DNA of 55,521 nt from Prorocentrum cordatum (Eukaryota > Sar > Dinophyceae > Prorocentrales > Prorocentraceae), in NCBI GenBank assembly GCA_963575745.1, contig CAUYUJ010016360.1:435001-490521 (forward strand), read 5' to 3'. Of this stretch, positions 1-10,204 are shown in pieces (the stretch's first letter is position 1; each line of letters opens with the position of its first letter). Made by a program: the position numbers and the translations under genes. The notes beneath the pieces were generated by a model that worked only from the letters and a program-made list of their open reading frames with translations, was not told where the DNA came from and did no database searches.

Positions 1-704
1 GGATCTCGGTCGCACGAAATTTCGGTCGCGACCAGAGGGAGTCGAATGTTGGGTAGCAAAGAGACGGCGCGTGAGGGTCCGTACGCGAGGGCTTTGAAAA
101 CATCGACGGCTCGCTCGTCATCGGAGTTCTCGAGCGGAAGCCGAATTTCGGTCGCAACCGGTTCGTCCAGAGCATTGACCGGAAATTTTCGGTAGCGAAT
201 GGTTTGGCATTGAAGTCGAAGAAGAGGAGAACATACATAGTAATAACGTTCGGAGATCCGAATGGATTTCTTGGATCGGCGCTGTGGCCCCCCCTGGCGG
301 CGCCTGCAGCGCCGCCCCTGGCCCGCGGATTCGAAATGCGGGCAAGATGCAAATGTCGCCGCGCCGTTTGTTTTGCCGCGCGGCCTCACGTCTTGGGGAG
401 GGCGCCGTGGCCACCAGGGCAAACGCAGCCTCGAGAGCGGTGGGCTTGCCGTGGGGTTTGCCGCGGTGGTGGTCTCGTCTACTTGGGCCGCGGGGCGCAG
501 TGTTTGCCATGGGTTTGCCGTGGTGTCGGCGTCGTCCACTCGGGGGCGTCGAGAACAAACGGCTCGCGGACATATCCATATCCTGTGCATCCAGACACCC
601 GAGGCGCAGTGGATATGGACTTACACCTGGCCCCTGGAGGCTTGATGCTCATCCCTATTTAGCCTATCCACTGCGCCTCGGCCTCTGTTTCTCTTCCTCT
701 GCAG
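1..704. other. upstream or intronic repeat-rich stretch
   Basis: No credible coding exon is seen. Positions about 250-345 hold a decayed member of the palindromic element family described at 5857-6054: a 'GGATTTCTTGGATCGGCGCTG' type arm followed by a GC-rich inverted core. A hairpin at 601-679 is listed separately. The polypyrimidine run at 681-700 leads into the acceptor of exon 1, so at least the right end is intron. Confidence 0.6.
601..679. repeat. short perfect terminal inverted repeat
   Basis: GAGGCGCAGTGGATA at 601-615 is exactly mirrored by TATCCACTGCGCCTC at 665-679, giving a 15-bp stem with a 49-base loop. It sits 25 bases before the exon 1 acceptor, so it may be a small intron-resident inverted-repeat element or an RNA hairpin near the splice site. 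Confidence 0.75.
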
Positions 705-794
705 GAGGAGGCCGCGCGTGCGCCGCAGGGGCCGCAGGTGCCGGCGGGCCGGGAGGCCGAGCTGGAGCGCCAGGCGAGGCGCCTGGCCCACGAG
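705..794 (+). CDS. CEP290: CEP290-like gene, visible exon 1 (partial gene start)
   Basis: About 30 codons in frame from 705, rich in E, R and A with heptad spacing (motif REAELERQARRLAHE). The acceptor is a clear polypyrimidine tract ending TGCAG|GAG. The exon is drawn to end at CACGAG|GCGGGC, a GC donor in phase 0, because exon 2 must start in phase 0. An alternative donor GAGAG|GCC at 807 has the wrong phase unless another exon lies between. The start codon and N-terminus are upstream of the window. Alone this exon is too short to identify; it is assigned by position before exons 2-4. Confidence 0.5.
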
Positions 795-1618
795 GCGGGC
801 CGGAGAGGCCAAACGTTCAGGGCGGCGCGCTGCGCCCCCAGAGTCCGAGCACAGTATATGACTACCACCACCAAGATCGAGAATAATATACGATGCGATT
901 TGGTGCAGAGGCCTCGCACAGAGGGAGCGGGTCGAAGGGAAGGGGTTGCCCTCTCGGCTCGATGGATCACGGCGTGGCTCGATGGCCTTCCGGCGGGAAC
1001 GCTCGAGCGGGCGCGGCGACGACGGCTCGAGCAGAGGAGCTTCTCGCACGCGCCGACAGGGTCAACGGATATCTGGGGCCAGCGTGGTGCTCTCCAGCAG
1101 CTGGCCTTCGTCGCCCAGGCCCCTCTCGGGTCATCAGGTTACTCCGACGGGCGGGCCCACAGGAGAATCTGTTTCGCTTGCCCTTAGCCCTGTCCTCATC
1201 GCCTGGCGGGCATTCTCCTCTCGCCCTCTGATCTGCCTGCTTCTCTTCCTCCCTTTTTTCTCTTCCTCCTCCTTCTCATCCTCCTCCTTCCCCACCTCAT
1301 CCTCATCATCACCCTCCCCCGACCTTCCCCCTCCTCATCCTCCTGCTGCCTCTTCTCCATGTGCACAGCCCCTTCTCCCTAGTCGGGGCAAGCACGTCGA
1401 TGTTTGTCAGCGCGGTCGCCGCCTCGGCCATCACGCACGCGTTCGCCGACGGCTAGATCGCGAAGCCTTTGGGACAATCCCGCGAGCCATGTCTTTGGGA
1501 CACTCGCGCGGGCCGCTGGGGCGCGGGGGCAGGCCGTCGGGACAACCCCGCGGGCCAGGCGGTTGGGACAACCCCGCGGGCCTCGAGGTGGGCGCGGCCC
1601 GCTTCCAGGCCCAACAGC

Positions 1619-2660
1619 GATGACAGTCACAAGGTTTGGATGACCCGGTCTGATTACCAACATGGGGCGCGGGTTCTACAAGGAGGGGGCGGCCGCTTGA
1701 GATTTCTTGGCGATTCGCTCACAAGCGAGGTTCCCGCCTGAGGCTTCTTCGAAATCCAGGCGCGAGTGGCCCAAAAGTGACGACAGCTACAGATCTCGGA
1801 TGGCACGCTCCGAGTGCCAACATGAATCGCGGGCTCCTTAGGGGAGGGAGTTCCCGTGTAAGGCATCCAAAATTCAGGCGTGAGGGGCCCGAAAGTGACG
1901 ACGACAATCACAGGGTTCGGATGACCCGCTCCGATAACCAACATGAGTTGCGGGCTCCATGGGGAGAGGGTTCCCACCTGAGACTTCCTCGCAACTCACT
2001 CACAAACGAGGCTCTAGCCTGAGGCTTCCTTAACAGTCACGCGCGAGGGGCCCAACAGCGACGACAGTTACAGGGTTCGGACGACCCAGTGCGATTACTA
2101 ACGTGATGTGCGAGCTCCATAAGGAGGGGGTACGCGACTGAGACTTCTTCGCGTTTCGCTCATAAGGTTGCTCGAGGATTCTTAAAAATTCAGGCGTGAG
2201 GGGCCCAATAGTGACGACAGCGACAGGGGTCGGATGACCCGCTCTGGCTGCCGACATGGAGTGCGGGTTCGATTGGGAGGAGGCTCCCGCCTGAGAAGTC
2301 TCCGCAATTCGTTCACAAACGAGTTTCCCGCTCAAGGCTTCTTCAAAAGAAGCGCGAGGGGCCCAAAAGTGACGCCAGCTATCGGTTGACCGTTCCGGTG
2401 CCAACATGAAGTGCGGGCGCGGGCTCCAAATGGAGGGGGCTCCAGTTTGAGACGTCTTCTCAATTCACTTACAACGGAGGCTCCCGCTTGCGGTTTCGTC
2501 AAAAGCCAAGCGCGAGGGGTCCAATAAGTGAAGACAGTTACAGGGTTCGGATGACCCGTTCCGATGACCAACGTGAAATGAAGGCTCCAGAGGGAGGGGT
2601 TTCCCACCTGAGACGTCCTCGCAAGGCACTCACAAACGAGGTTCCCGCCTGAGTTTCCTC
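1619..2660. repeat. tandem satellite, ~150-bp unit, about 7 diverged copies
   Basis: A unit built on GGATGACCCGCTCCG, then CCAACATGA, GAGGGTTCCC, CTCACAAACGAGG and GGCGCGAGGGGCCCAA recurs with its GGATGACCC box near 1636, 1798, 1918, 2078, 2232 and 2548, and a shorter copy near 2390. Copies have diverged, so the array is not recent. Open frames crossing it are artefacts. Confidence 0.8.
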
Positions 2661-2819
2661 AAACTGAATGTATGAGCGTGTGACTGCGCGAGTGCGTGAG
2701 TGGGTGAGTGTGAACGAGTGTGGGAGCGATGTCGATGATGATGGTGAGGGTGATGAGTGGGTGAGTGAGTGAGTGAGGGATTGAGGGGTGATGAAGATGC
2801 TGCTGATGATGATGGACAT

Positions 2820-2901
2820 GAATGCGTGAGTGTGTGGGTGACGAAGAGAGAGGGTGGACATGAATGCGTGAGTGTGTGGGTGACGAAGAGAGAGGATGAT
2901 A

Positions 2902-2935
<34 letters not shown>

Positions 2936-2936
2936 C

Positions 2937-3000
<64 letters not shown>

Positions 3001-3010
3001 GTGATGAGGA
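2820..3010. repeat. GAT/GAC microsatellite with a duplicated ~41-bp leader
   Basis: Positions about 2895-3010 are almost pure GAT triplets with a few GAC interruptions. Just before it, GAATGCGTGAGTGTGTGGG followed by TGACGAAGAGAGAG occurs twice in direct repeat, near 2820 and 2861. Long frames through it (poly-Asp, poly-Met, poly-Ile, poly-His) are spurious. Confidence 0.9.
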
Positions 3011-3819
3011 GGCTTCTTATTATTCTTAGTACGAGGATGGTGATGAGGATGTGGATGTGGGTGCGTTCCTGCGCCAGGTGTCCAGAGAAAACAAGAGCTC
3101 CACTCAGGATATGGGCAAAACATGACAGCCGGTTGTTTGTTATTTTCGGCCTGCCCTTACGGTGCCCCGGGACGGTCAACAAAAATCCCCAGGCTGGACA
3201 GCCGGTCCAGGGGAAGGGGTCGAGACCACCAGGGGTCGACGTTGCGACAAAATCGTGGTGCTGCGGGTCTGGGCGGGAGGCGCCTGTGAGTGCCCGGATC
3301 GCCCCGGGCCGAAGGAAGTCCGAGTTTTGGCCGAAGACCACGCCCGGCCAGGGTCGCCGACGGGGGGCATAGGCTCAGGGGGGGGGGTCGAATTGACCCC
3401 CACCAGCCCATGCATCGCCGACAGGGGCCCGATAGCCCGCCCCGCCCAGGAAGGTGCGGGATCGCCATCGGGGGCAGACCGCCGATCTATTGCCGATTCC
3501 AGCCCGATGTGTCACCCGCTGTGGCAAGAGTTTCTTTGGTGCGCCTTGGCGAAGATACCTCCCCTGTCCCTCTGCACATGCCTCTGGAGGCATGCTGCTT
3601 GCGATGTTCGGCGGAGTAGTTTCGATCCCGGAGATTATTGCAGTGATGTTATCCCAACCTCGGGTCCAAAAGTATTCCTCGCCAAATCCAGGCAATAGCT
3701 GAACGGAATGCGTGTCATCGCGCAGCGCAGTAATAGGAGCAGCTTCTCTTCCGACCATTTCCGCGCGGTTGCGCCAGTGGCGAACGACGAGTGAAAGAAG
3801 CTTTCGCCGCGGTGGTGTA

Positions 3820-3985
3820 GATCCTCGGAGGTCCGCGTCGGTCTTTCCTGGACCGGCGCTGCATCACCCCCGGAGGCGTGTCCAGCGCCGCGCGCCCCGC
3901 GCGCCAGGGAGGGGGAGGAGCAGGGAGGAGGAGGAGGAGGAGGAGAAGGAGGAGGAGGAGGAGGAGGAGGAGAACGCGGACGAGG
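3820..3985. repeat. decayed palindrome element with internal GAG tract
   Basis: The left part (GGAGGTCCGCGTCGG, then GGACCGGCGCTGCATC) is a mutated arm of the palindromic family at 5857-6054. It runs into CCAGCGCCGCGCGCC and then a GAG microsatellite at about 3925-3975. A GAG run inside a palindrome remnant recurs at 5067-5333, 12405-12640 and 36565-36850. Confidence 0.6.
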
Positions 3986-4564
3986 AGGGCCAGGGCGAGG
4001 AGGAGGCGCCCTCGTTTCCGATGTAGAGTGCCGAGCTGGCCGCCCGCCCAGGCAGCCGCGCAAGGTCGCTACGCCATCGCTCTTCTTTCCGTCGCTCAGC
4101 TAAGATCCCCGCCGGTGCTGCAAAGGGGATCGAGGAAGGTTAGGAGTGGATGCTGAGGTCCGTTGTATCTGGCCTAACCTACCTTTCTCAGTAGGCTACA
4201 CATGCCACAAAGGGCCCAGGGGGGATAGACAACCCCGCGAAGTGGGGAGAGCCCACTTGGCCCATCACGTTCAACCCCCTAAACCACTCAGAGCACCTGC
4301 GACCCACTCATAAGCCTAGGGTATGCCAGATCTAACCCACCGTTGCCCCTTGTGTTTCTGATGACGGCTCGCCTCTCCGACGGCCGTCCGGGACGATCTG
4401 GGCACCCCCGGGTGCTTCTCGGCGAGGCGCAGCAGCTGGAGCTCACCCCCGAGGCGGGAAAACCGCCGAGGACCGACTCAGACGTCAGCGAATCTCCTCC
4501 GCCTTAGCAACCGCCGCGGTCATCCCAGTAAGGCCAGTTCCTCCTCGTCGCTCAAGTCCCAGCT

Positions 4565-4745
4565 AGACCCCCGACGTTCTGATTTTTTCATGATGTCGGC
4601 CCCCAGAGGTCACGGCCCACTTTCCGTCCCGAGGCCCGGTGAGGAGCCGCAGAGGCTGAAAACAGCGAACGATCTTCCATCGTGCTCTTTTTTCATGACG
4701 CGAGGGGGTCTGGGGAGTCGGCGCGGAGAGATCTCTTCTCGCCAG
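4565..4745 (+). repeat. introner-like repeat ending at exon 2 acceptor
   Basis: Shares order and wording with 7820-8032 and 34630-34844: 'GACGT(C/T)...TTTTTCATGA', 'GGCCCCCAGAGGTC', 'GGCCCGGTGAGG', 'CAGAGGC', 'TTTTTTCATGACGCGAGG', 'GGTCTGGG', then a pyrimidine-rich end at CGCCAG. All three copies stop exactly at a predicted splice acceptor, which is the behaviour expected of introners. Confidence 0.65.
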
Positions 4746-4850
4746 GTGGAGGTGCGCGAGGAGGAGATCCGGCACAAGGACGAGGAGCTCCATGCCCTGC
4801 GGGCGGAGGTGCGGGCGCTGCAGGAGACCATGGGGGCAGCGAGGGGCAGG
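4746..4850 (+). CDS. CEP290: CEP290-like gene, visible exon 2
   Basis: Thirty-five codons in phase 0, bounded by CGCCAG|GTGGAG and GGCAGG|GTTACC (GT donor). The peptide is an acidic coiled coil with the motif EEEIRHKDEELHALRAEV. Joined to exon 3 it aligns with a stretch in the first ~150 residues of human CEP290 as I remember it: HKDEEL against QKDREL, then 20-odd residues later EDENLRLQRE against ENSKLRRE, with nearly the same spacing. That match supports both the gene call and the exon 2-3 junction. The role inferred is structural, in the Y-link region of the ciliary transition zone. Confidence 0.65.
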
Positions 4851-5066
4851 GTTACCAGCCTGGAAGATATCCCTATCCCTATGCTGGGCACCTCCTCATC
4901 ACGATGCCAATCTGAGGGATTCCCTTGTTTTTTGAGGGCGAATCCCTAAGATGTTCATCGCCTTTTGGCGTGTCAATCGTAGGGAGAGGGCTACGTTCGA
5001 GGCTGGTAAGCAGGGGGCGCGGGGCGCGGCCCGGCACGGGGGCGGCGAGGCGTCGGCCCCCGAGAG

Positions 5067-5333
5067 GAGGCGCCCCCGCAGTCGAGGAAGAGCTCGTGGC
5101 GTTTTTACCTTTCGATTTCTGGATGTCGGCGCTGAGAGTGTGTGGAGGAGGAGGAGGAGGAGGAGGAGGAGGAGGAGGAGGAGGAGGAGGAGGAGGAGAA
5201 GGAGGAGGAGGAGGAGGAGGAGGAGGAGGAGGAGGAGGAGGAGGCGGAGGAGGCGGAGGAGGAGGAGGAGGCGCCCCAGCAGTCGAGGAAGAGCTCGTGG
5301 CGTTTACCCTTCGATTCTGGATGGCGGCGCTGA
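5067..5333. repeat. GAG microsatellite between two direct repeats
   Basis: Positions about 5140-5262 are GAG triplets with rare interruptions. They are flanked by a direct repeat of about 65 bp that contains GGAGGCGCCCC, GCAGTCGAGGAAGAGCTCG and TCTGGATG-CGGCGCTGA: left copy about 5067-5133, right copy about 5262-5333. The arrangement suggests expansion or duplication inside an intron element rather than a plain microsatellite. Confidence 0.85.
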
Positions 5334-5660
5334 TTTCTCGGATCGGCGCTGGACCCCCTTTCCCTACGACCCTCGTCAAAATTGACCTCAAAAAGGTCTG
5401 ACGTGGTTGAGCTGCTTGTCGGAAGATCTGGGGCCGAGTATCGATGAGTGCGGGGTACTTGCATGCGCCGCCCCTCCAATGTCGGTCGACGTCAAACTTT
5501 CGAGTCAACTTCGGTCAGACTATCTTTGCCCTCGCCCCGACATTGAAGGGGCGGCGTGTCGGCATTGAGGGGCGCGCATACATCGAAATGACGTGCCAGC
5601 AACTGTTGAGGTTAATTTTGACGAGGGTAGTAGTGCGCGAAGCTCCGATCCGAGAAATCC
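5326..5660. repeat. inverted repeat with ~55-bp arms
   Basis: The left arm at about 5333-5394 (CTCGGATCGGCGCTGG, CGACCCTCGTCAAAATTGA) is mirrored at about 5606-5656 (TTAATTTTGACGAGGGT, CTCCGATCCGAG). The outer end carries the same TTCTCGGATCGGCGCTGG word as the palindrome family at 5857-6054, so this is a composite member of that family. Confidence 0.75.
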
Positions 5661-5856
5661 GCCCAAGCTGCCGACAGTTCATGCTTCTGTTGTTCCCTCC
5701 TCCCCGAAGCAGGGGCCTCTCCTTCGAGGATCGAGGGAGCTGTCATCTCTTCCCCCGGCGGAGGGCGGCGGACGGGCCGCGGAGGTCGGCGGAAGTAAAA
5801 GATGCGCTCCGAAGAGCTGGCAGCATTTTTGGGTTCAGAGTTTCTGAACCCGCCAT

Positions 5857-6054
5857 AGGGGAACAAGAAGTGGCATGAACATGAAAACTCGGAGGTCCGC
5901 GCGGATTTCTCGGATCGGCGCTGGGGCCCCCCGGCGGCGCCTCTGGCGCCGCCCCTTGGCGCGCTCCGCGCGCCAGGGAGGGGGGTCCAGCGCCGATCCG
6001 AGAAATCCGCGCGGACCTCCGAGCTGTTATGCTTATGCCACTTTTTGTTCCCCT
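5857..6054. repeat. near-perfect palindromic element, copy 1
   Basis: The element begins AGGGGAACAAGAAGTGGCAT and ends ATGCCACTTTTTGTTCCCCT, so the outer arms mirror each other. The inner arms CTCGGAGGTCCGCGCGGATT and TTTCTCGGATCGGCGCTGG are mirrored exactly. The GC-rich centre holds smaller mirror pairs (GGCGGCGCC..., GGCGCGCTCCGCGCGCC). No coding is seen. It is MITE- or introner-like and can form a long hairpin in RNA. Copy 2 is at 9044-9240. Confidence 0.85.
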
Positions 6055-6744
6055 GCGCCGGATCGTCTCATTCATCGCCGATCGAGGCTCGTGGTGTCTT
6101 CCCCCGCTCGCCATGAGGGGAGGCGGGTCCTGCACAGAGCAGGTCTTGGTGGGCCGCGCGGGGCCCCCTGCGGGCCCTATAGGAGTGTCCAGACCAGAGA
6201 CAAGCCGGGATGACGAGCTGGCCTGTCAGTCCATTCGCGAAGGGACGTGGTAATGGTTATTGTAAGCTTACAGCGGTCAGGAACCACTTTTCGGTTGAGC
6301 AGTGGGGTTCGGGGCCTTTCGCCGATCTATCGGCGATGCATAGTCGACTCCAGAAGTCACTGCTCCCCCTCACTCAAACATCCGACGTCATGGCTTGGTT
6401 TCAGCAACGTGGCTCCCCAGAGGTCTGGACCCCTTTCCCTGGGGTCCAGCTTCTCATCCTGATTCGTGTTGTGGTCCTGGGGCCCGGTAAGGTTCCCCAA
6501 ATGCCGAAAACGGAAAAGGTTCCCCATCGTGTTCTTGCACGACGCGAGGATGTCAGGGCACTCTCGGGTGCAACCTCTGGGCGGTTAAAGTTCGCATCGG
6601 CGCTGGCATAGTCATGGCCGACAACCGGAGTAATCCGTAAGGGTTTCGCCCTATGCCGCCGGCCCCCTTCCTCGGATAATGGGAGATGCAAAAGTTACAT
6701 CATGAGGTCTGGGCGCCGCCGTGAAGCAGTGTCGGGACCTGTTT

Positions 6745-7440
6745 GTTTTTCGACCCTGACCTTACGGATCTGCGTCACGGGTGCCACCGGTTTTCGAAAT
6801 GTAGCAAATCCATCCTCTTTTTGGACCATGACCCTACGGATTTGCGTGAGGGGTGCCACCGAATTTCAGACATGTGGCAAATCCCGTGTGTTTTTGGACC
6901 CTGACCATGCCGATCTGCGTGAGGAGCGCCGCCGGATTTCAGGAATGTAGCAAATCCGATGTGTTTTTGCACCTTGACCCTGCCGATCTGCGTGAGGGGT
7001 GCCAGCAAATGTCAGAAATGTGGCAAATCCCATTTGTTTTTGGACCCTGACCCCGCCGATCTGCGTGAGGGGTGCCAGCGAATTTTAGAAATGTGACACA
7101 TCCTCAATGTTTTTGCATCCTGACCCCGCCGATTTGCGTGAGGGGTGGCAGCAAATTTCAGAAATGTGGCAAATCCCATGTGTTTTTGCATCCTGACCCC
7201 GCCGATTTGCGTGAGGGGTGGCAGCAAATTGCAGAAATGTGGCAAATCCCATTTGTTTTTGGACCCCGCCGATCTGCGTGAGGTGTGCCAGCGAATTTAA
7301 AACATGTGGCAAATCCGATGTGTTTTTGCATCCTGACCCCGCCGATCTGCGTGAGGGGTGGCAGCAAATTTCAGAAATGTGGCAAATCCCATATGGTTTT
7401 TGGACAGTGACCCCGCCGATCTGCGTGAGGGGTGTGAATT
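6745..7440. repeat. tandem satellite, ~68-75-bp unit, about 10 copies
   Basis: The repeat word is CGATCTGCGTGAGGGGTGCC, then AGAAATGTGGCAAATCCC and TGTTTTTGCATCCTGACCC. Copies start near 6766, 6837, 6911, 6988, 7058, 7129, 7203, 7272, 7347 and 7421. Later copies are the most alike, so the array has grown or been homogenised toward its 3' side. Short frames through it are repeats, not genes. Confidence 0.9.
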
Positions 7441-7819
7441 TTTACCCACCCTAGCAACTCAGAGCATACCCTCAGGGCGTGGTAAAAATGCCCGTTTTGG
7501 GCCCCCCCCCTCGCGCGGTCCATCAACAAGGAACCGTAAGCAGCAAGAAGTCAACAAGGAACAGTAAGCAGCAAGAAGCAGAACTGTAACAGTGGAAACT
7601 GGAAGCTGCAACTGGCACAGGAAACTACGAACCTTAGGCCTACAGCCTGGTGGGTCCACAAGGGGGCCGGCGGATTCTTTTCAATTCCGTGCATCCCGTG
7701 TTAATTCGGCACAAACCCGGGCTCCATTTGGGGTTGTCCAGCTTAGTGGTCCTTCTCATTTGGCTTAATAGTCCTTTTTCGGTCTTCCGACGACCTCCCA
7801 GGAGTTACTCCCTAAGGGA

Positions 7820-8032
7820 TTGAAGCCGCACCCTCCCCAGACCCCAGACGTCACGTTTTTTGCATAACGTCGGCCCCGAGGGGTCTCGACCACGGGGTTT
7901 TCATTCTGAGTAGTTGTTTGAGAGTCACGGGGCCTGGTAAGGGCCGCCAGTGGCCGATAACTACACAAAATCTCCGTTTCGGTTTTTCGAGACGCCTGTT
8001 GTCTGGGTCCGATGTTGGCCCCGCCTCCCCAG
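7820..8032 (+). repeat. introner-like repeat ending at exon 3 acceptor
   Basis: Same family as 4565-4745 and 34630-34844: CCCCAGACCCCAGACGTCACG, TTTTTTGCAT, TCGGCCCCGAGGGGTCTCGAC, GGGGCCTGGTAAGGGCCGCCAG, then a pyrimidine-rich end at CTCCCCAG. It stops exactly where exon 3 begins. Confidence 0.65.
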
Positions 8033-8125
8033 CAGGAGAGCAGCGGCCGCTTGGAGGACGAGAACCTGCGGCTGCAGCGCGAGAGGGAGGAGGTCGACCT
8101 CGACTACGAGGCCGCGGACGCCGAG
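8033..8125 (+). CDS. CEP290: CEP290-like gene, visible exon 3
   Basis: Thirty-one codons of acidic coiled coil (GRLEDENLRLQREREE). The acceptor CTCCCCAG|CAG is strong. The donor is drawn at GCCGAG|GCCCGAGGAAG, a GC donor in phase 0, because exon 4 starts in phase 0. Exon 6 ends with almost the same text, GCCGAG|GCTCGAGGAAG, which supports a shared donor type. A GT at 8145 (CTAT|GTAAGG) is a good-looking alternative but leaves the wrong phase. The peptide continues the alignment to human CEP290 begun in exon 2. Confidence 0.65.
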
Positions 8126-9043
8126 GCCCGAGGAAGAAAACTATGTAAGGCGGGAGAGCGCTGCTTTTTATGTTGCTTCTGCTGCTTCTTCGCAGCAGCT
8201 CCGTCCGTAGACGCTCGCCTGAAAGAACTTACGCGGAGTGCACGCTGCGCGGGCAAGCACGCGGCAGCTCACCAAATGCCCCGATCCCCCACCACGGATG
8301 TGTCTTTGTGGCGGCGCCGCCATGAACAGCAGATTCCCGAGCATGGAAAAGCACACGTTCGCCTTGATTCCCTCTCGCCCCGTTCCCCCGAATTCGGCGC
8401 CGGCCAAACAAAAACGCTGCTTCTCATGAAGATACGGCGCCGTCCATTCTGTTCGCGTCAAACGGGCTCTGTATTGGAGCGGCGGTCACGGTCAGCACGG
8501 GGTCGCATAGGCCCGCTGCGCCACTGTGCCACGACGGGGTCACACCAGCCCCGTTGGGCTCCCGAGAGGTCCCCCCGAGGGCCTTTGAGAGGGGTCACGC
8601 AACATGCCAGCCAACACGGGTGCGTGATTGTCGCACGTAGGCAACGCTACAAGTGGACGCGGCCATATTGGAAAATAACAGAAGTTGCGGAAAAGAGAAA
8701 CATTGGGGACATCTCTTTCTATAGATATATACACATGTGAAAATCTGGGACATCATGGGATGGTGATCGATTTATTTGTCTCCCCCTGGGCCCTCTAAAG
8801 ATGGCATGAGCACGAAGGTTCCTTCAGATCGGGGCGACGCAAACGGAAACGCGAGGGCCGTCTCTTGTCGTTTTTGGCCTCCGGAGGCCGTCTCCTGGCC
8901 CTGGGACCGTCAACGAAAGCGACGCAGCATGAAAACTTGACCCCCCCCCGGAGAGGTCTAGATCCCCAGGTTGGGCGACGCGATCTATACATCTCCACTG
9001 CCCCCCAGGCCGGGCCCTTCCTGGGCCCAGCAGCTGTGTACAT

Positions 9044-9240
9044 AGGGGAACAAAAAGTGTCTGAAACATAAAAAATCGGAGGTCCGCGCGGATTTCTCGG
9101 ATCGACGTTGGACCCTCCTCCCCGGCGCGTGGAGCGCGCCAGGGGCGGCGCCGGAGGCGCCGCCGGGGGGCCCCAGCGCCGATCCGAGAAATCCGCGCGG
9201 ACCTCCGAGTTGTTATGTTTATGTTACTTTTTGTTCCCCT
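9044..9240. repeat. near-perfect palindromic element, copy 2 with reversed core
   Basis: Its ends AGGGGAACAAAAAGTG and ACTTTTTGTTCCCCT and its inner arms GGAGGTCCGCGCGGATTTC and mirror match the element at 5857-6054. The asymmetric core is the reverse complement of that of copy 1: here GGACCCTCCTCCCC comes first and GGGGGGCCCCAGC last. So the two copies lie in opposite orientation, as expected of a mobile inverted-repeat element. They differ by only scattered changes, so at least one moved recently. Confidence 0.85.
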
Positions 9241-9475
9241 AGTACACGCCCTCCTGGCCAAGCAAGGAGGGCGTGGCGTATACGTTGCTGCTGGGTTCGG
9301 GATGGGCCCGGCCAGGGGGGGGCAGTGGACGCGTATAGATTGTGTCGCCCTATCGGCGGGGGGCCCACGTCGCGCAGAAGCTGCGCCGTCGGAGCAGAGT
9401 CGGGGCTCGGAGGGCCTCTCCCGTGCTGCCGCCTGCTTTTCCGCCTTCCCGTCTGCCCATCTGCGCGAATGAAAT

Positions 9476-9656
9476 GGGTACGGAAAGAATCGGTACAATG
9501 CCCAGCAGCAGTTCCTGTTCATTTGAACAAGACTCGCTGTCCGCGCCGCCGCGGCCTGTGTCCATTTGAGACAGAAGGCCGCCTGCCCAACAGCGGTCGC
9601 TGCGGGTTTGGGACAACATTTGTTGTTGGGCATTGTACCCATTTTTTCCGTACCCA
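9476..9656. repeat. inverted repeat, ~36-bp arms
   Basis: GGGTACGGAAAGAATCGGTACAATGCCCA at about 9476 is mirrored by TGGGCATTGTACCCATTTTTTCCGTACCC at about 9656. The loop of about 110 bases has no clear frame. Its arms are unrelated to the main palindrome family, so it is a second MITE-like type. Confidence 0.8.
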
Positions 9657-10204
9657 TCTCGGGCGTCCAAAGCCCAGGCCTCCGATGACAAAAGATGAGC
9701 GCCGATGAATCGCCAGAACAACCAAACAGAGTATCAACAAGAAGGTCAGGAGAGTGTTGAGCAGAAAGATACATACATTGATGATTCGATTGTCGATGTG
9801 ACCTGCGCAGAAAGTAGCCCACTCAGATGGCTCAGAAAAGTGCCAAGAATAGTGCCCAGAACAATTTCCCCCAAACGGCCGGACAATGTACGAACCAATG
9901 TTTGGAAACATGTGCGAGGCTTGTCCAGAAAAAAAACAGGCACTTGCCCAGAACAATGCTCGGATAACTGTCTGGAAAAATGTTGGGCGCTTGCCAGAAA
10001 CAAAAAACATAAACAAAACATGCCCCTCATTGAAACATTTTTCTGGACGGCTTTCCGGGCATTTTTCTGGGCAATGTCGGAGCCTTGGGGAAGCAATTTT
10101 TCCCAACCATCTTGTGGTGTTGGGTCCTCGTTTTGAAGAGACGGTCCCCGCGTTCCTTTCCTCTTCTCCTCTTCCTCCCCTTCCTCCTCTCCCTCATCCT
10201 TCCC

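Larger units (their letters stand above)
795..4745 (+). other. intron 1 (about 4 kb), repeat-filled
   Basis: Inferred intron between exons 1 and 2. 808-1230 is GC-rich unique-looking sequence without a credible frame. 1235-1380 is a pyrimidine-rich tract. 1619-2660 is a satellite and 2895-3010 a microsatellite, both listed separately. 3130-3310 and 3365-3510 hold decayed pieces of two dispersed families seen elsewhere in this gene. 3820-3985 has a palindrome arm with a GAG tract. 4160-4560 shows no recognisable structure apart from a reversed piece of the 30219-30562 family at about 4375-4500. The 3' end, 4565-4745, is an introner-like repeat. Confidence 0.55.
4851..8032 (+). other. intron 2 (3.2 kb), palindromes and a satellite
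   Basis: Between exons 2 and 3. Contains a GAG tract with duplicated flanks (5067-5333), a large inverted repeat (5330-5660), a near-perfect palindrome (5857-6054), a copy of the acceptor-end family near 6395-6560, a ~70-bp satellite (6745-7440), a 30-bp direct duplication CAACAAGGAAC-GTAAGCAGCAAGAAG at about 7526-7582, and an introner-like 3' end (7820-8032). 6060-6390 and 7590-7815 show nothing recognisable. Confidence 0.55.

Noticed and set aside
2538-3341. Long open frame rich in Ile, His and Ser across the GAT tract, with similar ones at 21248-21742, 29326-29838 and 54114-55381
   Set aside because: They are produced by triplet or tetranucleotide repeats lacking stops; no domain is present outside the repeat.
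8141-8150. CTAT|GTAAGG as the exon 3 donor
   Set aside because: It leaves phase 1, which exon 4 cannot accept; the GC donor 19 bases earlier fits phase and resembles the exon 6 donor.
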